Position numbers and translations under genes: made by a program
The notes under the pieces: generated by a model
Told to the model about the DNA's origin: nothing
The model's database searches: none
What the model saw: the letters and a program-made list of their open reading frames with translations, nothing else
In this document: piece after piece, positions 21,984 through 32,387 of the stretch
Numbering within the stretch: the stretch's first letter is position 1
How the letters are laid out: every line of letters starts with the position of its first letter
Assembly: GCF_030272615.1 (NCBI RefSeq)
Contig: NC_081407.1
Location: 437,997,230 to 438,061,229 of the forward strand
DNA: 64,000 nucleotides
Origin: Cryptomeria japonica
Lineage: Eukaryota; Streptophyta; Pinopsida; Cupressales; Cupressaceae
Reading direction: 5' to 3'

Positions 21984-22171
21984 TTCAATGCAGCAATCAG
22001 TGTTCAACTTTAAACCAGCCAGCAGTTTAAAATTCATACTCTGGCCCTTCCAGACCAAGTCCAGAATTGGAATGAGTTGTGCAAAAAGCTGAAGGGAACA
22101 GATTATGAGATTTACTAAATGAGTCGGATTATTTTTGATTCAATGCAGCAAACAGTGTTCAACTTCAAACC
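21861..22171 (+). repeat. Tandem duplication of the sulfotransferase last exon end
   Basis: Copy 1 (21861-22016) covers the last 41 codons and start of the 3' flank. Copy 2 (22017-22171) repeats it with about 10% substitutions by eye and a 1-bp loss that breaks the frame near 22117. The unit is 156 bp. The stop codon of the gene lies in copy 1, so copy 2 should be 3' untranslated. Confidence 0.93.
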
Positions 22172-22532
22172 TTCTCTAGTCTCTCAGACGGTGTAAATTA
22201 GATTCATTCATTTCTTGAGATAGAATAGTCCAGGGATTGGATATTCATTCATGCTTATATTTATTTAGAGTATCAGCTCACAATGGTCAGTATTTCATGA
22301 CTGAAATGTGCTTTACAGCTTAAGCTTTATTTCACATTTCAGATTGGGATGGTACTCACCATTTTCTTTTTGTAATTTAAATCTTTAATGTGCTTACTAA
22401 CAAGTATGATTATTTCCTCCTAAATTTAATTCTATTTATGCACTGAGCAGCATTTGCCAGTTCAAATAGACTATGTTGAGGATTTCAGATTATCTTACAG
22501 CTAAGTGGAGGATGTTACAAATACAATGTTGT
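22172..22532. other. 3' flank of the sulfotransferase gene, nothing recognised
   Basis: AT-rich sequence with several AATAAA-like words but no firm poly(A) signal or repeat. Confidence 0.4.
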
Positions 22533-22847
22533 CACTCACATACACATGCATACACACATATTCGCATGCACATCCACACACAAATGTTTGCATATACACA
22601 TATTTGTGCACACAGGCACACATACTCACACCACACCCGTACATGTGTACATGTGCACACACATGCACTGATGCATGGGTGCTTTCACACCCATAGACCT
22701 ACATTTGCATGCCCACATGCCCATGTTGATACATTCTTGCACTTGTGTATGCCCATGCATGCATGCATTCACAAACCCATACATGATATGCACAGGTGTA
22801 CCCAAACACCTGCACTGTCACCCTCATATGTGCACCCATGTGCACAC
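22533..22847. repeat. Degenerate CA/CATG-rich simple repeat
   Basis: CACACA, GCATGC and CCCATG words alternate for about 315 bp. The repeat resumes as CACACACATT just after the solo LTR at 24360, so the LTR landed within it. Long ORFs here are artefacts of the repeat. Confidence 0.93.
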
Positions 22848-24360
22848 TGTAATGTCCCTTTTTGGGATATTCCTGATTATAGCCCTAAAACAACAATTCC
22901 AACGTAATATGAGAATGCAATATATTTATAAATATAACTTGATCAAAAATGAAGAATTTGTATTATGGTATTCCACTTATATTTCTATGAATAATTCAGA
23001 AAAATAAACTTATCTTGATTTTCTGTAATAATTCTCCTCCAACTCTTTTTTTAAAGATAATGATACTGAGATCAATAAATCATATCATTACTAATACTTG
23101 AATCAATACCTCATAACATAACCCTTACATCATGAATTTCTTGGAAATGCTTGGAAACCACAATCTCAAGATGGTCGTCTTTATATTGCAAGAGAATGGA
23201 AGGATTTTGGATCCATTTCATCCCTTAATCCACCTTGGAGGCTGGTCGTCCTCCTCACTCAAAGCCCAGGAGCACTCATTCACTTCCTAGCCCATGAGCT
23301 TGATAAGACATGAAGACTGCCTTCCTTGACAAGCCCAAGAGCATGGCAGGACCTCCAATCCATCCATCTCGGAGTGGCATACTTGATGAAGAATGGCCTG
23401 TACTTCAACTCATGAATTCAGAAGGCTGGCCATCCTTATTATTTGCAAGTCAAATTCCTTGAATCCACGACTAATGGCCCGAGGAGTTTGTTAGAGTATT
23501 GCTAATTGCTTGATTTTAATTTTATTGTCATTTATTGAAGGATTGATGAGTAGATGCTTAAACAATGCTTGAAGGAATTGATGCTTGTATGATTGATGTC
23601 TTAGTGATTGATATTTGAATGATTTGATCCTAGAATGGTAGATGCTTGAATAGTTGATGTTGGAATGATGGATGTTTGTATGTTTGATTGATTGAATGAA
23701 TTGATAGTTTATGATGATGATTTGCTTGCTTTGATAGTTGATGATTGTTTTTGATGGAGTCCTGAGTAATGATTTATTGTTTGATGATTGAATGTATTGG
23801 TGAGACATGATTGAATGGTTTTTGATTTGATGAATGAATGAATGCTGAATTGATTGAGTGAAGAGTGATAAGTGAATAAATGAATTTGATTGCTTGGAAT
23901 GATCTCTCCTTTATTGGTGAAGGAGTCACCACCTTTCATTTCTGCCCTTTGAGAACTAATTTCTATTTATTTGCATTGCTGTTCAGATTTCCTATTCTAA
24001 TCCCTTGCCCTCCCAAATGAGTTGATCTTCCCATTATATATTCAATGGCGGGCAATCACACCTGTCATAAGCAATGGTTACAACTCCTCATAAAGCACTG
24101 TTTTGACATGCTTCATTTATTGTTGTTTAGTAGTCGCTGCCCAAATATTTCTTATTTAAACCTCAGTCGGCCCTTCAAAATAAATCGCTGCCATGCAGAT
24201 AATTATATTTACTTTAACCTAGGTCAGCCCTTTTTATTATACTCCCTTTAGCGCCTCTCGGCCCTTTCAGATTTTGTTATCGCCCAGGTTTTATTGTTAA
24301 TAAAGACTATGATCTGTAATTACTAACAGTTGCCAACCCTAGTTTGATGGGGGCGTCACA
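22848..24360 (-). mobile_element. Solo LTR with 5-bp target duplication CACAC
   Basis: The LTR runs from TGTAATGTCCC at 22848 to GGGGGCGTCACA ending at 24360, 1513 bp. CACAC occurs on both sides (22843-22847 and 24361-24365), although it lies in a CA repeat, so this duplication alone is weaker evidence. A (TGAATGAT)-like degenerate repeat spans about 23540-23900. The AGGAGTCACCACCTTTCATT block matches, in reverse, the LTR remnant at 18159. No internal region is present, as expected after LTR-LTR recombination. Confidence 0.82.
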
Positions 24361-24365
24361 CACAC

Positions 24366-24972
24366 ACATTACAATGTGGTATAGGCAGAATTTATGTGAT
24401 ACCTCTAAGCCTGGTACATCTCCTTTAATGCTTTAATAAGATATGCCAATTGAGTCCAACCATCCATGCCTAAAAATGAGTTACATTATCCTACTTATAT
24501 TTTTTTGATTTTTACTTTTTATCTGTTTATTTTTGTTTCAGTTGGACTGACTTATACATGAATTTTAAATTTGAATAATGGTTGGCAATTCTTTTAGCAC
24601 TTGGAAATTAAGAATCTATATTTGAGAGCCCCTATTAATGGATTAAGCGATAAAAAACTTTAATCCAACATGATCCCTGGATTGCATTCGCTACCAATGA
24701 GGAATTGTGAATCATATCATCCCGCATAAAGAAAAGTGATTGGATTTGCACCACATTTCATACTCGGCCGGCTCCAATTATGCCCGTTAGAATAGTAGGG
24801 CCCCGACGTTGCCTCCTCTCAACCACCTCGGGACCCACCCAACCCTTTCCTATAGTTTCTCACCCACCCAACTTCTATTAACACCCAACCCTTCCAAATG
24901 AACACCTTATTCTAGCCCCCTACCATTCTAAAGGGCAACTATCTAGGAATTCAGCTATGTGGGAGACCCTTG
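24366..24972. other. No gene recognised
   Basis: Unique-looking sequence, locally richer in GC near 24765-24850. No ORF or repeat boundary was recognised. Confidence 0.4.
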
Positions 24973-25400
24973 GACGGTTTTGTGAAACTTAACTTGTATG
25001 GGGTTTCTGGAGGTATTTTGGGGTTAGCTGGAGTAGGAGTGGTTATTTGAGATTCATGTGGCTTTTTTGTGAAATATGGATCTATACATTTGGGTACCCA
25101 CATGAATAATATTGTCAAATGCGAAATAGTTATTCAAGGTTTAGCACTTGTTTCTTTGGGGCTAAAAAATTAATAGTGGAAGGATACTTAATTATTGATT
25201 ATAAATAGGCTTTTTAATTTCCAATTGGAAACTTAGTAGACTATTGGAGGACGCCACTAAAATTAGTAAAATACTAAAATCCATTGATAAAATTGAGTTT
25301 TTGCATTGCTTTAGACCAAGTCAAAAAGGCAACTATTCTTTTGGCCAACTATAGTGTTGACTAATAATCATTCACAACAACATTTGACTCTTTCCCAAAT
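24973..25400 (+). pseudogene. LINE-type RNase H domain relic
   Basis: The plus strand reads FVKLNLYGVSGGILGLAGVG near 24980, close to the K-L-N-F-D-G-A-S-x-G-N-P-G-x-A-G start of plant LINE RNase H. It is followed by V-I-x-D-S-C-G-F-F and a segment (about 25110-25180) resembling N-N-x-V-x-C-E-x-x-I-Q-G-L-A-L. The first catalytic Asp has become Tyr, and stops and shifts follow. Its parent element was not identified; it is separate from the intron LINE. Confidence 0.6.
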
Positions 25401-25721
25401 TCATGGTTGGGATTGTCAAAATTAAAATACTGGAAAAGCGTACTAGTGGTGGTTATAGTTAACTTTGTGCACCCACAAATCCTAAACGGTACATCAAATT
25501 TCAGCGATTTTTTTTTGGTTGTCTTTGTATGCAACTTAACTCCTTATAGCTAAGGTTTTGGCTTTTGGCTAGTAATGACACACACCATGGGATAGTTATG
25601 CACACAAGGGTCAAAAAGTACACATTTCAAAGTGTCCCGATACCTACTTAAAGATGTTCCAATATCCATCCACTCAAAATTGCCAGTACTTGTGGACAAA
25701 TGTCCTAGTAGTTAAGCACAA
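25401..25721. other. Nothing recognised before the gap
   Basis: Possibly downstream remains of the RNase H relic. There is no clear feature. Confidence 0.35.
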
Positions 25722-26221
25722 NNNNNNNNNNNNNNNNNNNNNNNNNNNNNNNNNNNNNNNNNNNNNNNNNNNNNNNNNNNNNNNNNNNNNNNNNNNNNNN
25801 NNNNNNNNNNNNNNNNNNNNNNNNNNNNNNNNNNNNNNNNNNNNNNNNNNNNNNNNNNNNNNNNNNNNNNNNNNNNNNNNNNNNNNNNNNNNNNNNNNNN
25901 NNNNNNNNNNNNNNNNNNNNNNNNNNNNNNNNNNNNNNNNNNNNNNNNNNNNNNNNNNNNNNNNNNNNNNNNNNNNNNNNNNNNNNNNNNNNNNNNNNNN
26001 NNNNNNNNNNNNNNNNNNNNNNNNNNNNNNNNNNNNNNNNNNNNNNNNNNNNNNNNNNNNNNNNNNNNNNNNNNNNNNNNNNNNNNNNNNNNNNNNNNNN
26101 NNNNNNNNNNNNNNNNNNNNNNNNNNNNNNNNNNNNNNNNNNNNNNNNNNNNNNNNNNNNNNNNNNNNNNNNNNNNNNNNNNNNNNNNNNNNNNNNNNNN
26201 NNNNNNNNNNNNNNNNNNNNN
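25722..26221. other. Assembly gap (500 N)
   Basis: Exactly 500 N, at the expected 3' end of the copia element that follows on the minus strand. Confidence 1.
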
Positions 26222-26378
26222 TTGTTGAGGTCGTCACCTTACAATAGCGATCTTACACATACATCACATGAAAGATCGTCACCTTTCATGACATAACACA
26301 TAATTGCAATATTGCATCAAAAATATTCATGAATATATCAAATTACATATGACTGAGATTCAATATCAGAAATTTCAA

Positions 26379-27581
26379 TTATAATTTAGTCATACCAAGT
26401 TTACCTCTAAAGTACTCCACTTTCAACTTTGCAAGAGGTTTGGTGAATATGTCGGCACTTTGCTCTTCAGTGTTGATGTAGGTAAATTTGATAACATCTC
26501 TGTCTACCATATCTCTTATGTAATGGTAAGGGATTTCTATATGCTTGGATCGATTATGAAAAATGGGATTTACAGAAAGTTTGATGCAACTTTGATTATC
26601 ACAGTGAATCACAGTGGGGTTCAGGGGCTTCCCAAATAGTCCAACTAGCAATTTCCTTAACCACACTGCTTCACGAGCTCCCATGGAGGCAGCCATATAT
26701 TCAACTTTAGTGGAACTTTGAGCGACTGCTGACTGTTTTCTGCTAAACCAGGATATCATAGCCGATCCAAGACTAAAACAACACCCCGTTGTACTTTTAC
26801 GATCAATGGAACTGCCTGCCCAGTCGGAATCAGAATACCCTTGGAGTTGTATCTCAACATTTTCATACTTTAGGCCAAGTCCACTAGTACCATGCAAGTA
26901 TCTCAGAATATGCTTAGCAGCCATTAGGTGAATCTTCTTGGGTTCACACATGAAATGACTTAACACATTAGTAGCGTAACAAATATCACGGCGAGTGTTT
27001 ACCAGGTACATAAGAGATCCAATAATCTGTCTATAGTATGTACGATCTGTAGGTTTTGAATCTACTGCTTCACTTTTGAGCTTATGAAGATTTGTTTCCA
27101 TTGGAGTGGATAGAGGTTTACAATCCATCATACCAAATTTGGTCAAGATATCAGTGGTGTATTTTCCTTGATTTAGGAAAATATAATTCTCTTTTTGCCA
27201 TACTTCTAGACCCAGAAAATAGTGCAGAAGACCTAGATCCTTCATATCAAATTCAGTCACAAGATCTTGTTTGCATTTTGCAATAAGATGATCTTCTCCT
27301 GTTATCAACAAGTCATCAACATAGAAAACAAGTATTAACATGTTACCATCCGATATTTTGAAGTATATGTTAGGATTTGCTTCATTTTTAGAATATCCTA
27401 GCTTGGAGAGATAACTATCTATCCTTTCATACCATGCCCTGAGAGCTTGCTTAAGGCCGTAGAGAGCTTTTTTCAGTTTACACACATAGAGGTTTCTATC
27501 ATGTGTAGCAAAGCCTTCAGGTTGTTCTATATATACTTCTTCCTCAATAACACCATTTAAAAATGTGGTCTTTACGTCCAT
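26379..27581 (-). pseudogene. Copia reverse transcriptase and RNase H
   Basis: An open stretch of 400 codons begins at MDVKTTFLNG. The upstream piece ends at G-Y-I-K-W-T in another frame because a few bases are missing at 27575-27585. The RT shows LYGLKQALRAWYERID and the catalytic FYVDDLLITG (about 27320). RNase H shows GYSDSDWAGSSIDRKSTTG (about 26850), KVEYMAAS and HCDNQSCIKLS, and ends with the conserved SADIFTKPL and LGM segment before the stop. It is the best-preserved part of the element. Confidence 0.95.
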
Positions 27582-29005
27582 TTGATGTATCCTTTAGACG
27601 CTGCAATGGCAATAATGGTTCTTACAGAAGTATATCGGGCAACTGGAGCAAATGTCTCTTTGTAGTCAATTCCACCCTTTCGAGAAAACCCCCTGGCAAC
27701 GAATCTGGCTTTGTGTTTTTCAATACTACCATCTGGTGCATATTTGATTTTGAATAACCACTTTGAAGAGACAACTGATTTGTCTTTTGGTCTAGGTACA
27801 ATGTCCCAGACATCATTTTTTAAGATAGGTTGGTATTCCTCAATCATTGCATCTTTCCGAGCTTGACATGTTAAAGCCTCTTCAACATTTGATGGTTCAG
27901 ATTTTGTAAGCTTGGTCATGAGTGCAACATAGCATGATTGACTTCTTGTTTTCTTATTCTCTCTGAAGATTTCATTAGGTTCCACATTATTTTCTTCAAT
28001 CATCTTTCTTGCCCATAGTGGTCTTTTCTTGTTGTTAGGATTTTCAGCATTCTCAAAATTAGATGATTGAGGTTCATGATCTTCTTTGCTATTCTCCCTC
28101 TGATTCTCAATTGTAGGATTTTCATCTGATTCTGTGGTTTGATCATCTTCTGCACTTAGAGAGAGTTTATAAGCAGCATCTTCTTCAAATTTGACATCTC
28201 TACTGATTTCAATAGATCTTCGTCTTGGAATATAGACTCTGTATCCTTTAGTGGTTTCACTGTAGCCAACAAATATGCCTTTCTTCCCAGAGGGTTCTAG
28301 TTTGGTCCTCTTTTCTTTAGGAACGTGAATATACACGTGACAACCAAAGATTCTTTGATGGCTTAAATCTGGTTTATTCCCTGTAAAGGCTTCTTCAGGT
28401 GTTATATTCTCTAAGATTGAATGTGGGCATCTGTTTTGAAATACACAGCTGTATTTGAGGCTTTAGCCCAGAATGAGATATGTAGATTTTGATCATGCAT
28501 CATGGCTTTAGCGGCTTCGATGATGGTTCTGTTTTTCCTTTCTGTAACTCCATTCTATTGAGGATTACAAGGCACTGTATACTCCCTCTTAATCCCAACA
28601 GAAATGCAGAATTCTTTAAAATTTTCAGAGATATATTCACCCCCATTATCTGATCTTAGAGTCTTTATTTTCTTCCCAGTTTGATTTTCCACTAAGGCTT
28701 TAAATTCTTTGAATTTCAATAACACTTCATTTGATTCTTTGAGTTTTATGTAATAGATCCAAGTTTTCCTAGAGTAGTCATCAACAAATATCACGTAATA
28801 CAAAAATCCCCCTAGTGATGGTAATGACATTGGACCACACATATTAGTGTGGACAAGTTCTAGTACAACTTTTGATTTGTGTTCACTTGAAGGAAAGGAC
28901 CCTTTTGAGTTCTTCCCTAGAGCACATCCTTTACAAGTTCCAACATGAACAGATTTTAGATTGGGTAATCCTGTGGTGATCTTTCCTATAGAAGGTAGGG
29001 CACCA
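27572..29005 (-). pseudogene. Copia integrase and start of reverse transcriptase
   Basis: A Cys-rich C-x2-C half of the zinc site (T-C-K-G-C, about 28940) is followed by VIFVDDYSRKTWIYYIK (about 28800, first Asp). LRSDNGGEY (about 28660) holds the second Asp, and the TVPCNPQ*NGV region (about 28560) precedes the Glu. A TAG replaces the expected CAG there. A frameshift near 28450 separates this from the C-terminal part (GIFVGYSE, about 28265) and the start of the RT (KARFVARGFSRKGGIDYKETFAPVA split over about 27715-27640). Confidence 0.9.
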
Positions 29006-29007
29006 AA

Positions 29008-29760
29008 TCAAAGATGTCCTAATCTTCTATGCCAAATTTCATTAGAATTTGCTACTTCAAGATTTAGTGCTTGTTTTTTAGCATTACATAGTTTATATAA
29101 ACTACCATCTCTAGATCCTAGAGGAATAGCATTCTTTATGTTGGAATTTTTAGGCCAGAGTAGAACTTTATCTTCATGGAAGGTGACGCGATATCCTTGA
29201 TCAGCTAGTTCTGAAATAGAGACCAAATTCGTTTTGATACCCGGTACAAAAAGAACATCTTTCAATTGTAATGTAACTCCTGTTCTTAATTGAATTGAGA
29301 AGGTCCCAATTCCTTTCACTGGATAGGTAGAATTGTCTCCAATTGTAACTTCTTCAGTTGAGTGCCCTTCAAAGGTTTCGAATTGATCTCTAAATCTGGT
29401 TATGTGTCGTGATGCTCCGCTATCGATTATCCAGATATGTTTGTTTGAATTTAGTTCGCTTGATAAGGCTAAGAAGAATAGAGGATTCTCTACTTCCTTG
29501 ACTTCAGCTATGGTTGCTTGGGCTTTCTTTCTTTCTGGGCAGAACCTATGAGTGTGTCCAAATTTATCACACCTGTAGCATTGAATCTTGGAGAAGTCTC
29601 TATTTTTGTGATTATTTCCTCTCTTCCGTTTGAACTTCTTTTTCTTTCCTTTGTTGCTTGTGTTAGCATGTAGTGCTTGAATTTCTCCCTCTTTGTTTGG
29701 ACCCATCCCTCTTGTAATTAGTCGAGATTCTTCTTGAGTGCAATTGTTCTTGAGTTGATC
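29008..29760 (-). pseudogene. Copia gag C-terminus, protease and pre-integrase segment
   Basis: A lysine-rich stretch precedes the CCHC knuckle CYRCDKFGHTHRFC (about 29590-29550). The aspartic protease active site is WIIDSGASRHIT (about 29435). The pre-integrase motif W-H-R-R-L-G-H-L (about 29030) ends at a TGA where CGA is expected. Gag upstream of about 29760 is missing, so the particle protein is incomplete. The protease would cut the polyprotein. Confidence 0.92.
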
Positions 29761-29775
29761 GAATTTTGGTAGTGT

Positions 29776-30589
29776 CGGTCGAGCACTAATGCCTTGAATA
29801 AAGGATTCTCAACTGGATGGTATTACACCACGTAGGGGTCATGCCTCTACGTAGCCATAGCGCTTCACTATACGTTGTCAACCATTATTAGTTATGCACC
29901 GAATTTACTTACGGTGCTCGATACTATTGTGTTTAATAACAGTTCGGTAGTAGTAATACCGAATACGATTTGAAAGTCATCGGATACAATGATAATATGT
30001 TAATGTTACTTTCATTAAATATATATATGTATTTCTATTCAAACACATATATATATGTATCATAATATATTGCTTGCTTCAATCCGAATGAGGCTACATC
30101 CTTAACATTTGTTAATGTATATTCTCTATATAAATAAAGTAATATAGGACTTTTTTTTTGTTTAAAAAAAAAAACAAATTTACAGTTTAAAAGAGAATAT
30201 CAAAACTAAAAGTGACAAGATCATAGCATGTTCAATTAGGAGATAGTGTTATGAAAAAAAATTAAGTCTAACTTAATTGGATTAATTCAATGACTTTAGA
30301 CGCTGTCAGAGTTAAGCTTGATAGGCAGTACTAATGTTGAATATCACATTTGCTACTTGACACAGTTCTTGTGAAAACATTTTTCTAGAAGCTATGGTCT
30401 TTATCAGACTTGATCCTATTTAGATCAAACACATAACACTACTTTACCCTCAAACATAGAATAAAATGCCAAAGTACTTTACGAATGTCAAAGTGTGTTG
30501 ATTAATGCAACTGTGTTTATATCCCCGCATGGTTGTAACACATGTACACCTCCTTTTAGATACTCGTTTGATTTTTGGAATGTTTACTT
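29776..30589. other. Unassigned, possibly an inserted LTR or promoter segment
   Basis: The sequence lies directly upstream of the truncated copia gag. It has ACGTAGGGG...TCTACGT inverted words near 29832-29857, a C-G-G-T-A-rich inverted motif near 29944-29963, and a plus-strand TATATAAATA at about 30134. Long AT dinucleotide runs lie near 30020-30060. No TG...CA pair with target duplication was found. Confidence 0.35.
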
Positions 30590-30860
30590 GAGCCCTAGAA
30601 GAATTTATGCGTTTGTTGAAAGTAAAACATCTGTTCATTTCATTGTTTGAGTTACACACTTAAAGGTCACTCTAGTGGTTGTGCCATCCTTTTACATCTT
30701 GCTTTGTTTTCTAACCATTTTGTTCTATCTTCTATCTAGATTTTCAATTCATTTTATTGCTTACAAAATTTCATGTCTATACATGTTTAGATTACAACTT
30801 CATGATTCTTTATTTTGCATAGTTGCAAAACTCAACAAGTACTTGCAAGCTAGATCTGGT
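30590..30860. repeat. Repeat shared with 41340-41590
   Basis: Several words in the same order occur in both places: GTTGAAAGTAAAACA/GTTGGAAGTGAAACA, TCTTGCTTTGTTTTCT, TTCATGTC(T/C)ATACATGTTT and ATTACAA(C/T)TTCATGA. The copy at 41 kb sits next to a gypsy gag piece, so this is probably a fragment of that element. Confidence 0.65.
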
Positions 30861-31351
30861 AGTGAGTAACTTGTTGCCAAGTTTATAAAAAATGCATGGC
30901 AATTTTTGCATGAAAAATGACCAAAAGTGGTATAATTCTTTGTCCACCAAACATTAAAAAGTTAATGTGCTTTCTATCATTTGGCAACAAATAAAATCAG
31001 TTATTTTATAATTAAGCAATTAGTCCCCAATAGTTGGAGTTCTCAATTGTTGGCTTTGCTATATATATCCTATTGTACTCATAGTCAAGGAACGCATACA
31101 TGAAGTTCCTATAACTACTACACATTCGATAAATGAATGAATAAAATTATAAAAGACATCTTTCTAGAACATTATTTCAAGTAATTGTTATGGTTATATT
31201 ATGTTATTTTGTTATTCCCATTTACTCTCTTAGAACCATTCAAATAGAATACTCAAGTAAACACTTTCAAGCATTTTTAGGGGGCAATCATTATTATTCT
31301 TGTTACTAGATTCATGGCTATACTTTGCTTGTGATAGATTGATGATTGCTT
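30861..31351. other. Nothing recognised
   Basis: AT-rich sequence without ORF or repeat boundary. Confidence 0.4.
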
Positions 31352-31622
31352 TTTGGTGGAAGGATGAACAACAATATTTATCATATGACCCTTATTCTGA
31401 TACATTGGATTTGATGGTTAATATTCATTGGAAGAATGAACAATAGTGTTTCTCATACGACATTTATCATGGTACTCTGCATTTGATGGTTGATATTTGT
31501 TGGAAACTTGGAAGGATGAACAACAATATTTCTCATATGACATTTATTATGGTTCTTTGTGCTTGATGGTTGATATTTGTTGGAAGGATGAAAATCAATA
31601 TTTTTCATGTGACATTTACCAG
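31352..31622. repeat. Tandem repeat, about 3.5 units of 70-85 bp
   Basis: Each unit contains TTGGAAGGATGAACAACAAT or a variant, then TTTCTCATATGACATTTAT, then TTGATGGTTGATATTTG. Units start near 31354, 31427, 31501 and 31580. Unit lengths differ by an insertion in the third. Confidence 0.85.
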
Positions 31623-31739
31623 GAGTCTAGGATGATAGCAGAGACTCCTCACATTCATTAGAAATTCCAAAATTTGGATAGGGGTTTTTCATGAGGAATG
31701 CCATATCATCGACAAATTATCAAACTCCATTGAGTTTTG

Positions 31740-31960
31740 GGTTCTATCTAACAAGTTTCACATGAAGCACTTGACTTTGATAACATTGATGCATTTTCAA
31801 ATTGGATTGCTGAGCTTGGTGATGTAGATGTGGACCCATTGCTAACTAATGATGAGTTAGCTGATTTGGAGACGGAGGCAATTGAATGGAAAGTGAATGT
31901 GGCAACATATGAGGAGGTAGAAGGCGAGGTTAGTCAGCCATTAGGGGCAAGTTCTTAACA
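31740..31960 (+). pseudogene. Acidic ORF fragment, possibly hAT transposase tail
   Basis: One plus frame reads an acidic stretch rich in Asp, Glu and Leu: N-I-D-A-F-S-N-W-I-A-E-L-G-D-V-D-V-D, then L-E-T-E-A-I-E-W. This composition and a W-I-x-E pattern resemble the acidic C-terminal tails of hAT transposases, but no core domain is adjacent. The function remains unassigned. Confidence 0.25.
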
Positions 31961-32387
31961 TACATAGCTTGATCTTATTGCTATGGATGAGGCACCTATT
32001 GAGGATGTTGTAGCTATACCATTTACTTCAGCAACACCCACATTGTGGCAACAATTGTTTTTAGCTTTAGTCATAGAAAACAATTATGATTTATAATTTT
32101 CTTTCATATTGAAACTTGAACTTCATATGTATTGAGAGGTTGAACTTGTTTTTTGGTCTATGGTATGTATTAAAATCAAATTTTGATTTATATATGATGG
32201 AAATCAATAATATGCTCCACAAATTTAGTATATGTGTATATTTTTGAAGAATATTTTAAAAAAATTATGTATTTTCAAATATTTGATTAATTTGCTAAGT
32301 TATTGTCTAGTTTTTCCTCTAGTTTTTGCTGAGTCTGAAGTTTTTAAATTTTTTGGGCTGATCAAGCTATCGATGAGTCCGAGTTTC
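31961..32387. other. Nothing recognised; holds left copy of target duplication GTTTC
   Basis: AT-rich flank of the LTR element. The last five bases, 32383-32387 (GTTTC), recur at 39939-39943 as its target-site duplication. Confidence 0.7.

Larger units (their letters stand above)
26222..29775 (-). mobile_element. Ty1/copia retrotransposon, degenerate
   Basis: On the minus strand the order is gag zinc knuckle, protease, integrase, reverse transcriptase, RNase H, which is the copia order. The 5' half of gag is missing: recognisable gag begins near 29760. The sequence at 26222-26375 follows the RNase H stop and is probably 3' untranslated/LTR sequence. It contains the inverted words GATCGTCACC and GGTGACGATC and ends CTCAACA at the gap. 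No LTR pair could be confirmed. Breaks: CGA-to-TGA near 29006, TAG at about 28556, and frameshifts near 28450 and 27580. Confidence 0.92.

Noticed and set aside
22473-23007. ORFs of 63-144 codons rich in His, Thr and Cys
   Set aside because: They come from the CA-rich simple repeat; one even runs through the start of the solo LTR.
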